DNA of 64,000 nt from Lepeophtheirus salmonis (lineage: Eukaryota; Arthropoda; Copepoda; Siphonostomatoida; Caligidae), in the NCBI RefSeq assembly GCF_016086655.4, contig NC_052136.2:57342492-57406491 (forward strand), given 5' to 3'. Below are positions 1 through 11,879 of the stretch, one piece after another. The notes below the pieces were generated by a model. The model did no database searches. It saw only the letters and a list, made by a program, of their open reading frames with translations, and was not told the origin of the DNA. Every line of letters begins with the position of its first letter. Positions within the stretch are counted from its first letter, which is position 1. The translations under genes were made by a program, and so were the position numbers.

Positions 1-313
1 GTGGGGTCGAAATGATGTATTTAATATTCCATTTATAACTCTTCTGTTTCGAAAATTATAAAAATTTCTTTTAAATACTTAAATGCAGACTAAACTATGG
101 GCCAATAAAACCGTATAAGTAAGTTTCACTAAATTAAACAATTGATTGGATCTTTTTTTGCAGTAATATTTGATTTTAAAAATTATATGAAAATCAAAAT
201 TCCTATAACTCAAAGAAATAAATTATATTGAAAGTGTTATTACATTATTCAATAAATTAAATTATGAAGTTTTAGGAGATATCAGGAATTTATACATAGC
301 CCAGTCTTCAATA
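1..313. other. AT-rich window start, no feature seen
   Basis: Nothing recognised before the TA site at 314-315. Confidence 0.5.
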
Positions 314-315
314 TA

Positions 316-1160
316 CAGGGTCGATTTTTTCAAGTCATTCACATTTTATTATCTTTAATTTTTCAAGAGTTAAACTTAAACGAGAGGTTTTGTGAGGACA
401 TTTGGTAAACAAAATCATCTGAAAATAGCATTTGGCACAACTTTTTTTTCAATATGTGAACTCGTAACTCTAAAAAATTTCTCAAGAATAGGCCTAAATT
501 CCTTGAAGACCTCGACTATAAAGTCAGACTCGAGCTTGGTCCACTCCTGCCTGATGGAAGCCTCTGAAGACTGGATACTTGTGAGGAGGAGCCCACACCC
601 TAGAAAGCGTCTAGAACGAGTAGTATGAGGTGTTTGTGTCTCAAGAGGAGGATGGCTAAATGTTAAAGGTCTAAAAGTCCAAAAATTTGTCACTCAGGAA
701 GGCGAGGCTCTTAGCGGTGCGATGACACGGAGCTCAGTCTTGAGTGAAACAAACTTGTCCCCGATATTTTTCTCTGGCCCAAAGTAACACTTTCCGATCC
801 AGAAGTTTGATGTAAGTATCTGAAATGAGCCACTCCTTCATCTTCACAAAAATAGGAAGGTAGACTCCATAACCCCCAAAACCTAGGTTCTGTTTTTTTT
901 TTTTTTTTGTCTTGTTTATGTTTGTTATTTTTCTGAAGACATGTCTGACTGAAGTTGATACATAGTCTGAATGTTTGGCTTGATGTAGCGGCTATTTTGC
1001 TTTTTCCTAGTGGCATCAACTGTAAAAAAAAATTTAATTAGAAAAAAAGAAACTATGTCTAAGTTTTTGTTGGCCTCGCGAAAATTAGGAATCTTGTATG
1101 GTCCTTCCAACTTTCACAGCTTGCTCTGTTCAGAGATAAGATGTACTCTTCCGTGATTTA
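316..1160 (-). mobile_element. Mariner-like (D,D37D type) transposase relic, N-terminus missing
   Basis: Reading on the minus strand, a decayed transposase runs from about 1110 to 430. The first catalytic region is recognisable as FTVDATRKKQNSRYI (about 985-1030), although the SDEK motif before it is degraded. The QD-plus-CHRTAKS region follows near 700-730 in another frame, then the C-terminal block ASIRQEWTKLESDFIVEV and FRPILEKFFRV (about 430-560). Several frameshifts and stops separate the blocks. The element's 3' terminal repeat is at 316 (CAGGGTCGATTTTTTCAAG) directly after a TA target site at 314-315. The DNA-binding N-terminus and the other terminal repeat are absent, so it is 5'-truncated. 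The copy at 54.69-55.41 kb is from the same family. It cannot be active. Confidence 0.8.
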
Positions 1161-1829
1161 GTATAAATTTATGCCGGATTGAAAATAATAAAATGGGTAC
1201 CACTAAATAGGATCAAGTCATGTAGCTCAAAAATTGTTTTAAGTCCTTCACTCTTTCTAATCTACTTCCTCCGCTTAATACATACACATCCATCCAGATT
1301 TACTTGTTAAATTGGATTGGGATTTTTTTTCCTCAATATGAAATAAAACACATAAAAATCTTCATTTTTTTAAAATGAAGTATAGTTTTTGTTTTTTCAT
1401 GGACTTCTACGAAATACGAAATAGTAAAAATTAGTATAAAAATGTAAATAAGTGTCTTTAGATGAATATAAACTATTTTTAAAAGATGCCAATTTTTAGT
1501 TATCATAAAAAAGTCTGATAAACCTGTTAAATGTGAGTACTTGACTTCTTTTTTTCATTAATTGAAATTTTCTATATTATTTTACAACTAAAATAAATGC
1601 TGCCAATAAGAAATTGATAGCTAAGTTTTGTAATTCTAACATGGGAACATGAAATATTTTAAAAGTTCCCCCATTTTCTTGAAAAAAACCTCCAAATGCT
1701 AAATACTCAAATTATACCTACCGTACTATACGATTTCATATAATTTAATCAACTACTGCTATTTTCCTTTGGTATTAAACCGATCCCTATACAACAGTTG
1801 ATGAATTCAGTTTTTTAAGAGCGATTGTA
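1161..1829. other. AT-rich spacer between two transposon relics
   Basis: Homopolymeric A and T runs and stop codons in every frame; no recognisable feature. Confidence 0.6.
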
Positions 1830-2340
1830 CAGGGTTATTTTGTTCAATAAAATCACCTACATCCTCGACTACGATCACTTTACGAGGCCGAAAGCATGAA
1901 AATGCCTTTTCCTCTTTTTCCCTTGGTAAATCCTGGCATTTCTTCCTGATCCGAATTATAAGTTCGTCTTTGATGATGCAGTTGATTTGTTATTCAATTT
2001 TACACCTAAAAAAAAAATGCATCAGATTCAGATCTGGCAAGAGTGGAGGTCCAAAAGCCGACGATATGAAATCTTTAAAATTGTTTTGGAGCAATTTGTT
2101 TATTTAGGAGGTGTAGCAGGGAAACGAGTCCTTCTCATTGGTCTGTAGCACGTCCAGGTTTTTCACTTGCGGTGCAGATTCCATGGAGGGCTTTGTGCCT
2201 TTTTTAAGTATTTGGAACAACGAATTCGTCTATTGATTCCATATTTGTCCAAGCTATCTATCAAAAAAAAATCTGCAGCCTAAGTGTCCATATTTTTCCA
2301 AGAGCGTACGCTAAAGTGGCAACGTAAATAGCTTGCACAC
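1830..2340 (-). mobile_element. Tc1/mariner transposase relic, C-terminal half
   Basis: Minus-strand translation with frameshifts gives CYTS followed by QNNFKDFISS, then a decayed PPSSPDLNPMD-like stretch (PPLLPDLN, about 2025-2055), KDELIIRIRK (about 1950) and DVGDFIE near 1850-1875. This order is the third catalytic motif and C-terminal helices of a Tc1/mariner transposase. A terminal repeat candidate starts at 1830 (CAGGGTTATTTTGTTC) next to TA at 1828-1829. The upper boundary is unclear; sequence to about 2340 still looks transposase-derived. A fragment at 18.47-18.60 kb has the same C-terminal pattern. Confidence 0.65.
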
Positions 2341-5300
2341 CTGGAATCGGAAATTTCTTATGTAAAATTGTCATTTTGTTTAACTTTTTGAGTACCGATG
2401 TGACCTGAGCGCTCATTTAAGTTTAATCATTAACTTTACCTCTATTCCGTATGAAATAAAATTTAATTTATTTATGACCTTTTCTAGTTAAGCAAAAAAT
2501 TAACTCAAATTGCTCTGCATTACACCAATAAAAAAATTATTCATTCTCTTTCAAAGATTCTTGAGCTGAACATTTCATATCTTTGCTGATTTGTTTCTGT
2601 TTTTAATTAATAATTTTTTTAATTAACAGTCTTAATTTTTTTGTGTATCACTCAATATCCACAGTAAGACTAGATTTATAAATACGATATAACAGAGTAA
2701 GTTTACATTATCTATAGCCTTAACGAAACCCTCTTATCCAACAAAAGTTTTTTTATTTTTTGCAAAATATATGTTCCATCAATATTTTAACGCTTCAATG
2801 CATAGTATCCCATATTTGAGGCATACCTAATTTTTGAAAATTACTTGATTTTTTCATAAAAATATCAATATAAAAACTATGAAATCATTAGAAATGAGCC
2901 TTCTAATTTTTATTTTATTTGAATTTATTTTTCCTCACATAGGTGATCAATTATGAAGTTAATAAAATTTAACAAAATTAAATTTTTTTCAATCATAAAT
3001 TTAAATTGAAGGATTAAAGAGAAAAAAAATAGATTAATAATAAATAAATTTTGATTATTCTTTCTGTGCCTAGTTCCCAAACAGTTGCTAACTATTTCAC
3101 AAACTACAAATAACTCCAATTTTTAAATAACCATAATTTTACATTAATCATGTGAAATTAGTGACAGTCCTTCATAATTTATAAAAAAAAACATTCTTCG
3201 GATAATTTCGGCTGAGGTAAAAGTAAAATATATTTATAAAATATTTTATTTGATCTTATTTTTTAATTTCGTACTTCTTACATTATTAATTATTTTTTTC
3301 AGTACTGATATAAAAAGTTTTTTTCCTAATTTTCTTACTCTTTTCAAGTCCTTTTAATGTACTTAAATAATGAGTAAGTCTGTCAGTTGTTCGTACTAAA
3401 ACATTAATTTTAAATCAAATAGAGGTTCATTTCATAAACTTCTTTATTTGATTTATAATTGGACTTTTTTATTTATTTTTTCAACCTTCTTTCTGTAACT
3501 TTATTATACGTATAGTATAACCTCTAATAATAATAACAAACTAATTTTTCTTCATTGTACAGAACTTTCAAATATTTATAGATTTACTTTTCTGTATTAT
3601 TTTCAATAGATTTCAAGTAAAGAAAGGCAACAGTGTATATAAAAAGCTGATTTGTATGGATATTATTCGAATACGTACATTTGTAAAAATATAAATAAAA
3701 TTGGACCTTTTAATTTAACAAATTTTTTTACTGTATAATGAAACTAAGGCATCTTTTTTCTCAAAAAACATTATATCTCATTAAATATATATTTATTTAA
3801 GTCATTTAAACATTTATTTTTGACAATTATTCATGGCTTAACATATAATTTGATTTATAAATCATTGTAGTATGTTTGAGGATACCTTTTTTTAAACATA
3901 AGGTAATTTTAGATTAACTAGCCAAAGTTCTCGATTATTGCAGTCATTTTGTAAGATTTTTCGCACTTAATTTACTTTTTTAAGCTAAACAATCAATGTT
4001 GTGCTATACAATTTTAAATGATTTGGATGATACTATAGTGTCAAAAAGTAAAATACTTGATTAAACGAACTGAAGGAGAAATATATTTTTAATATAAAAA
4101 TAATAATCACAATAACAACTGCTCATGTGAGCAAAATATTTAATCATACGATCTCTTGAGGTCAGTATATCTGAGTTAAAGTGGAATTCTTGGGCCACTT
4201 ATGATTAGTGGACTTTGACTATTTTTGGCATCTGAAAGATAAGCAACAAAAAAGAATAATCTGATAAAAAATGAGACTAATTGTTTCTCCTCCTTCTTTA
4301 CCGTTATTTAATAATTGGATTGGATGTCCATATAATAATTTATACGATTAAATTTGTATATTTCATTTATTTCCAAAGATAAAATTCTTTTTTTAAAAAT
4401 AAAGAATTGAAATAAACAATTTTGTTCTAAAAAATGTAACATTAAAGGTTTTAACCCCTTAATCATTTAAACCCTAAATGTGGTGAGGGTTGAAAGATCT
4501 TTTACTCTTAGGAAATATTTTAAATCCTTTTTAAACATGAACTTGCAGTTTGACAGGAATGGAACTGAAAAGCTAATATACTTCTTATTGATTTTTAAAA
4601 AATATTTCTATCTTGAGTTTGAACAATAATGCCAACTATTTGCTAGAATGTATTGTTCACAACATTAATTCTAAGAAAGATTTTTTCATTTCAAAGTAAT
4701 CAAAACTTCATTTTTTGTTACCCCATGTGTTATGTTAAATATAATTTTGATATGCTTCAGTTGACGTTTTTGATTAACAATCAAGCTGGGAGATCAAAGT
4801 GGGTAATGATAAAGAAATTATAGTAAATTATCTCTGTCCATTGCATCATTGGTTGTCATGTACACCTAAAAATGAGCTCTAGAAGATTTTCTGTCAAATA
4901 AACGGTTTTACAAGTTTGAAACAGAGATCCTGTGGAATATATTTTAGATGTATTAGATATCTCATACATTAATAACAATTTCATTGATTACCTCCTAAAA
5001 AATAAATTGTTTGTTTTACTGTTTTGAGTCGATTGATGAAAACGATAAAATTTAAAACTTTCCTTAAACTCCCTCAAGTATAACGATGCAAATTTATAAT
5101 ATATATTTGCAAATCTTTTTCATTTCAATATATACTTTTAACATACTATTCTTGAACTCATTATTTGTACAAAATTATCAAATAATGTGCACATTCTTGT
5201 TTACATAAAAGTCCTGGGATTAAAAAAATGATTTTTTATTAATAAATAATTGAATACTTTTATATATAATTATATACAAATTTTAATGAAATTTTTTTCC

Positions 5301-6239
5301 ATAAATGTATATCTTACAGGTATCAATTTTCATTAAATAAATATCATTTCAACTTTTGGATTTCGTTAACAAAATAAAGATATAGAGAGACTAGATATGT
5401 AAATTAATAATAACATATTAATATCTTTCTATGCAACGTGATATTGTTTTTATGCTGAATCATATCATTAACAATCAAACTATCTAATTATCTGTTGGGG
5501 TTTTTTCGAATATTCTCATAGTACTTCATTGTTTTAGCTCTTTCTAATGGAGTTTTTGTATTGGAAAAATAGGTAGTTTTGTATTACAATCTTTAGAGGA
5601 ATGAAAAATTGAATATGCCCATAGGACCTAATAACTAAAAAACCTCTTACAAAATTACGAGTGTATTTTTACGTATAATTTCAAAAATATTCACAGGTTG
5701 TTAAAATTTATTTGAGTTTGATAAAATTATATAAAAAACTAATTATATTTTTAAATTTGCTTTTTCTAAAACAGAACAATAAATTATCATGAAATTGTAA
5801 AAAATAACAATGAATCTCGAGATGTTTTTGTAAAAATAAATCAAATTAATTTTTCTGCTTAACTACTCCATGAAACGTCTCTAGATAGTTATCAAAACCT
5901 ATAGTAAGGAAATTTAACTTTTAAAGAGAAATTTTTCTGGGCAAACTAAAATAAATTTTGTACAATTGTGCAAATTTAATATTTTTGTGTTTGTTACCGT
6001 ATGATAGCTACATCACTAAGTATTTTTCATCAACCTTTGAATTTTTATTCATAGGTATATTATATAAATATCTATCATTGTAGTGTGACAATAATTTTAA
6101 TAAATATAATCCTTCCATTACTCATTAAGTTGACACTTCAAAAAATCCTCACTGCTTTAGTTTTGATAGATTTTTTTACAAAAGTGAGGTTTGATTTACA
6201 AAAAATCATTCATAATTGTATTTATTTATATATATTGGC
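2341..6239. other. Long AT-rich stretch with nothing recognised
   Basis: About 3.9 kb of AT-rich sequence. The reading frames are short and of biased composition (Ile, Lys, Asn, Phe), and no splice-bounded exon, terminal repeat or transposase motif was seen. Confidence 0.55.
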
Positions 6240-6928
6240 TGTATCTTCAAAGATGATAATATTGAAAACCAAAAGAATTCTTGTGCTGGAAATACTGGGG
6301 CGCCAGAAACCCCTAACCAAGATTTACAATGATCTTAAGATCAACCAGACGGCCGTGTAAGTATTAACAAGAGATTTGAAACCCAAGAAACAGTCGCCCG
6401 AAAGTATGGACAAGGTCAGAAAGTTACAGTAAATACAAAGTCAATGTTTCTTGGCCAAGATGATTCATGTGAGGCGATATAACCCTCATAAGTATCATTA
6501 AAGATGATTTGGGAGCAAAATCAAGAGCAAAGAGGAAGGCACATTTTATTAAAACGACCACAAAGGACAAGAGGTTGTCTACAGCCAAGCTTTTTTTAAT
6601 GTGTCCAAGAAGATCTAGCTTCCTGGCTCCATCGATCTTACCCCTTTGGATTATTCTATCTATCCATGCAAAGGTCGAGGGAGTTACCTACAACAAGCGT
6701 CTCGGGTCTGTGAGATCTTTGGGGTATGTCATCAAGACTGCATGGGCTGACTTGTTCCCAAAAGGATTGTGATTCCTTCAGGAATGGGGTGGAGGCTGTC
6801 ATTGAGGCTAAAGGAGGCCATATTATAATGTTAATTTAAATCATAATTCAAAGGAAATAAACTTATTTTTTAAGGACTGTCTTTACGAACTAGTTTTTAT
6901 TAAAGTTTGAAAAATAATACTCAGTGTA
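6240..6928 (+). mobile_element. Mariner/Tc1 relic: helix-turn-helix fused to C-terminus, catalytic core deleted
   Basis: The N-terminal DNA-binding part is visible as RILVLEILGRQ and KIYNDLKINQTAV (about 6262-6357), followed after frameshifts by RRYNPHKS and DLGAKSRAKRKAHF (6475-6550). At about 6600 the sequence jumps straight to a C-terminal segment: the SPDLNPLDY-like motif survives near 6632-6655, then IKTAWADL (about 6730) and an EAVIEAKGGHI-like end (about 6790-6822). The first two catalytic Asp motifs are missing. The right terminal repeat reads inward as TACACTGAGTATTATTTTTC and ends at 6928. The left terminal repeat was not found. The order suggests an internally deleted, non-autonomous copy that later decayed. 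Confidence 0.7.
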
Positions 6929-7085
6929 AACGTCAATATGGCGCATGGGGTATACAAATGTCTTATAGAGCTCCTTGCCCGCTACATAGGACTTGGAAGG
7001 CCCTTGTAGTATATCAGGAGGATCTTTCTGCCGAGGGAAATAAAGCAGTTACCTTCCCATACACGGAATTGAAATAAAATGGTTT
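6929..7085 (+). other. GC-richer block of unknown origin abutting a transposon end
   Basis: Directly after the terminal repeat at 6928 comes about 150 bp that is clearly less AT-rich than its surroundings. It carries a 23-codon reading frame starting at 6938 (MAHGVYKCLIEL...), too short and isolated to call a gene. No splice sites of good quality bound it. It could be part of a repeat or an untranslated exon. Confidence 0.3.
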
Positions 7086-7802
7086 TAAGAAAATTAAATG
7101 TTGTGGTTTAAAAAAAAGGTATTTCCAATATTACAACTTTATAATTTAAAAAAAGTGCATTTACTTATATATAAATATGCCCCCCTTACACACAATTCCT
7201 TTTCATGTGCTTATCACATTAAACTAATATCAATTTAATGCTTTTTTAAAAGACTCTTTTAATAATATATTTTTTCAACACTAAAAAAGGATTACAAAGT
7301 AACACATCTTGGGTTAAGTGTCATAAAATTCTCATATTGACTTTTTTTCGTGAATTTTTAATTAAACAAACTTACATATTTTTAATCATCCTCCTTTATA
7401 ATTCAATTTCTCCCACTCTCTTTCTTAATTGTTTTCTAAATAACATCTTTGTTTGAAAATAAGTTAATGATGTGTTGAAGAGGAAAAATAACAAAAAACA
7501 AAAGACGTATAATGACTCATTCCTTTCTTTTATTTCATTATTGTGTGTTCTTTTAAGAAATGACAGAGTCATTTGAAGTAAAATTATGGTTACAATGAGG
7601 AGGGGAGAGGGCTGACAAGCATATCTTATTTTTTATTAGAAGCCCTTTTCATTCTGTTGATACATAACATAACTCTGAGGAAAAGGTTTATTACTCTATC
7701 TGATTTTTATTTCATAAATGTTTTAGAAAAAGAAAAAGGATTTTGTGAAGTTCTTTTTGTCCATTCTCTACACCCTTTTGTATACTCCATATTGCGACAC
7801 TG
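7086..7802. other. AT-rich spacer, no feature seen
   Basis: Low-complexity AT-rich sequence; reading frames are short and match no family I recognise. Confidence 0.5.
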
Positions 7803-8118
7803 CATTGGGGGTTTGAAAAGCTTCCGACCTAACAAAAACATTATTTCTGAATTTATAATTTTCATTTTAGTGACCTTGTACAGACTTTTCCCAGAGATAC
7901 TCCCATCTCTGTAAATCCTCTAAATAGTACTCTGGATTTTGCCCATTTTCACAAAAGCAATCACATCAACTCACTAAGCGAATTTTAGATCAGATCTGCG
8001 TGTTTTAAATATCTGAAACTTTGGTGTGCAACTGTCAAAAAATTCTAGATAAGTGTGACTAACTTTTGTTGTGCAGTTCTGGTATCTTCATGTTGAGGTC
8101 GGAAACTTTTCAGACCAT
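7803..8118 (-). mobile_element. Short mariner derivative (MITE-like), family shared with 21.8-22.3 kb
   Basis: The right end read inward (from 8118) is CTTAATGGTCTGAAAAGTTT and the left end (about 7803) reads GGGGGTTTGAAAAGCTTCC, so the ends are inverted repeats. TA lies at 8119-8120; the left TA is mutated. On the minus strand the subterminal sequence is clearly homologous to the element at 21782 (AACnTGAAGATnnCAG, then GTGAGTTGATGTGA and a start-like MGKIQS). Only a transposase-start remnant is left, so it is non-autonomous. Confidence 0.65.
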
Positions 8119-9480
8119 TAAGCTATTCTAAACATATTTGTATTTTTATCAAACTTGGGTTGTTAGTATGATCCAGTATGATAACATCACGCAAAATTGC
8201 TGTTTTGTACAATTTAAAGGATGATCTGTTCAAAAGTACTAAATTTCATTTAAGGTAACTTATTTACTTTAAAACATAAGAGCAACGTTTTAACTTCATA
8301 CGTGAACCTTTTTAGGGATGTGGATGGAAGTTCTCAAAAAAAACAAAAACATTTAAGTTATACTTATTTTAGCAATTTGCAACTTTTGATATGCTTACAT
8401 ATGTAATATTGTGTCTTTTGGTTTCTTTGATATTATATAATCTATATTAGAAGCTTTCTCGTAGTATCCACAAAAATAAACTCATCACAAAAAATATATA
8501 TAAAAATAAGTTTATTAATTAATATTTTTGCTTTGTATAAATTTGTTCATTAAAATGTTCAAAGATCCTTGTTTTATAGATAAAACAAAATGTACATGGG
8601 ATATAAATAATTTTAATGGAATGATATGTAATAAACACATATTTATTTTGAAATATATGTACAGCCAAAATATTTCTCAAAATGTAACAATATTGAGAAA
8701 ATGAGTTTCAATTTTTTCTCATTGAAAGTTGTTACCTTCTCTCCTTTACTTTCAATTGGAATAGTTCATAGCAATACATTTTTGTAGATATTTAATTAGT
8801 TTATTTTAATGTGTAATTTTTTTTCTTATTTAGTAAAATAATTTCTTTCACATTCATTAACCGTCATACTTCATCATTATTTGGTTGAAGCAATGCACAA
8901 TATATTTCTAAGGATATTTAAATTGTATGATCTTCAATCTTTAACAATTGCCCTTTCTAAAAGGTCTGTGAACGCTTTTTTGTTTATCTCATTAAGGATA
9001 AAAGTTATTTATTTGATCCAATTTGTTTCATTTCCCTGTCCAAAATCTAGGATGTATGTTTTTACATCATTAAAAAATCTCAATCCTATTTACTACGATG
9101 TTTGACATCTCTAAAAAATTCCAAAATAACTGTAAAGCCTTCATTGAGATATTTTTCAACAATGTCTAACTCGTCTGTCAATATTGTAACTTTTCTATCA
9201 CATGAATTTCTTTCCTCAAATTTATTTTTTGTAAAACCTTTTTTTACAGAAGTTTCACTAAAATGCTATAACTTAATCAAAATGTGTGATTAGTGAAATT
9301 AATGAAGTGAATTAACCCTTTATCAACAATATTTGAAATATGTGACATCGTTTTAAATTGTATATAAAATTTGCATAATTTATATGATATAATTTTATTT
9401 TACAATTTCAAGGTACTCTATATAGTCTATTATTTCTTGCTTCTCACTTTCAAAGACTTTTGTTTTAATTATATTATTGT
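8119..9480. other. AT-rich DNA with one unrecognised coding-like patch on the minus strand
   Basis: Mostly featureless. Between about 8880 and 9300 the minus strand reads with few stops for a stretch (including VTILTDELDIVEKYLNEGF and ILEFFRDV), which is more protein-like than its surroundings, but I know no family for it and frameshifts follow. Confidence 0.3.
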
Positions 9481-9595
9481 AAATTTATAGGAACATATTT
9501 GAATTATATTTCAAATTCATATTAACCCTATTAAAATTTATAGGAACATATTTGAATTATATTTCAAATTCATATTTACCCTATTAAAATTTATA
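9481..9595. repeat. 53-bp tandem duplication
   Basis: The unit starting at 9481 (AAATTTATAGGAACATATTT) is repeated at 9534 with about one mismatch (ATTAACCC against ATTTACCC), and a third partial unit begins at 9587. The near identity indicates a recent local duplication. Confidence 0.9.
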
Positions 9596-10620
9596 AATTT
9601 GATTAAAATTTCTAGCCATAAATATATGTTCTCAGCTAGGCCTAAGCATTTCAGTACATGAAGCTCACGAATTTTTTCACTTCTGAAAATAAAAGATCCA
9701 AATATTTTGCAAAAAAAAATTTACAAATAACTATCGTTCTCAACTATACAAAAATTAACGTAGCAAAAAATAATCAAAAACTCTTTATTTATTGCTTTTT
9801 GGATTAAAATATGTCCTCAAAAAAATGACACAATTTTGACAAATTTAGTTTGAGAAAATCTCTAGAATTTGCTAATTTATGGGATATTTTCTCTTCGAAA
9901 ACAAAAAATATCTTTTTTATACCAAGGTATCCAACTTAAGTTTTATTTTCTGTCTTGATTGTTATTACAACTTATAATTATAAATTATAATAATATCAAT
10001 AAGACTAACAATATAAGATAACATTTTGTAAGAAAAAAGAGCACTATTTTCTTTCAATTTTTAATTATTTTGATTGCCCATAACATTCAAGTTAATGATG
10101 CATATAAAAATCCAAATATGTATGTCAGAAATTTACTTATAGATAGATGCATTACATACGTATTCTTTTTGATTACAAAGAAACAAATACCTTCATAAAT
10201 CATTATCAAATAAAATAATGTCTTTTCACGGAATACTTTTCTTTGTTGCTAGATTTGTTTTGTTATTTGATATGTATTGGTAATAAATTTATTCATATCT
10301 ATAGTATATAAGTTGATATCAATATGTTATCATATTTGTATTCCCACATTTAGTTGTAGATTTAATGGTCTTATATTTCAAAAAATTTACAAAGTATTTT
10401 TATGGGATTATGATTTGTCATTATTAGTAAATTGATAAAATATTTACAAATGTAAACATATATAAATCTCTTTCTATATAAAAAGAAAGTTTATTTCCTG
10501 ATACGCCAAATATAATACAAAAGTATTTGGACTCGAACAAGTTTCCTTGAGAAGTTTTTTATCCTTTTTACATATATACTACTATTTCTAAAAAGGCAAA
10601 TTAATTTTATTTTGAATGTG
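9596..10620. other. AT-rich spacer, no feature seen
   Basis: Featureless AT-rich sequence with short frames only. Confidence 0.5.
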
Positions 10621-10624
10621 TTAA

Positions 10625-10790
10625 AATCCTAATATTATTCCCATTCTCCAAGAACTAAACTACCTAACTACAAAATAACTTTGATTTTAGACATTGTGTA
10701 TGCCTACTGCAAGAACCATTGAGCTTATTTGTTGACTTTTTTGTAATGCTGCAAAATTCGAGATATAATGTCTTTTTTATTTTCTTCATT
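10625..10790 (+). repeat. Dispersed repeat, copy 1 of 3
   Basis: Shares ordered blocks with 45973-46050 (same strand) and 46700-46880 (opposite strand): TTCCCATTCTnCAAG, then AACTTTGATTTTnGACAT, then ATGCTGCAAAATTC and AGATATnATGTC. Class unknown; no coding motif. Confidence 0.6.
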
Positions 10791-10869
10791 AAAAATAGTT
10801 ATATTGCATTGTATATGCTATTAGATGAAAGCGACTAAATTTTTCTTTGAATATGAAAACCTTTGTATT

Positions 10870-11025
10870 TTAGAGGAGTTAAGAATAATTTATTTGAACA
10901 GAAAATAAATTATTCATGAATAAAATATCGAAAAAACTTAAAAAAACCTACATAAATTCTATTTTATATATTTTTTTATAACGATGTATCGAACCTAAGG
11001 TACTGCCCTAGGCCTAACTCACATC
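10870..11025. repeat. hAT-like fragment, related to 53.5 and 59.3 kb
   Basis: The run GTTAAGAATAATTTATTTG, then ACAGAAAATAAATTATTC and ATGAATAAAATATCGAAAA, matches the interior of the copies at 53.68-53.78 and 59.26-59.38 kb. It ends near GTATCGAACCTAAGGTAC. Assignment to hAT rests on the better end at 53.5 kb and is tentative. Confidence 0.4.
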
Positions 11026-11879
11026 TATAATAAGAAGACACCAATAAATATTTAAATGACAATGCCCACTGTCTACTAAAATTTATGATCACTTGCGTGG
11101 CAAATATGTTAGATCATAACAAAGTGTTTGAGAATATTTCTAGTTATAAAGAAGTATTTACAGAAGTTGAGAAATTTAAATTAATGGAAACTTAGACAAT
11201 ATTCAAAGCTCTCGTACATGTGAGGCTCAGAATGAACTGAGACAAGCATTGGTTCTTACCCCTAAATCAAAATATTATGATAATAGTGTTAACGGATGAG
11301 TGACTCTATTTTGGTTCATTATTATGCTCAAATCAGCACTTCTACTTGTATTTATAAGTTTGCAACTGTCGATGTTGTTAATTATAAATTTCTTCCATCT
11401 GAAATCAAATTTGTTTTATGTATATTTAGTTTATATGTAGAGAAAGTGTTAGAAAACAGCTCTAAGAAAGTTTGTCTAAATATAAACTATTTTAATATTT
11501 AAATATGACTGTTATAAAAGTTAATTGTCACTAGAAAAGGATTTAGCCCATCTGTTCGACTAACTTTTATATTCTTGGAAACCAAAAGTATTAATTTTAG
11601 GACCATGAAAAAAATACATACTTTTTTTATTAAAAGATGGAAAATAATATTCTAGTCAAAAAAGGACATAAATATTAATCAAATCACTTTCCTATTCTTT
11701 AGGTGTATTTATTAATAGAATTTATTTTTACAATGAGATTCCACTTAAAAATAAAGTAAATGTCATGTTTAGTATGGAGCTAAAATAAGTATAGAAATAG
11801 TTGGTGTCTTATACATAATATAATATATATAAAATATTATGAATGAAAAAATAAGTAATTAGAGTTATATTAGTATATA
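11026..11879. other. AT-rich spacer with no recognised gene
   Basis: A short plus-strand patch (about 11100-11220, containing NMLDHNKVFENISSYKEVF) looks coding-like, but frameshifts follow and I recognise no family. The rest is featureless. Confidence 0.35.
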
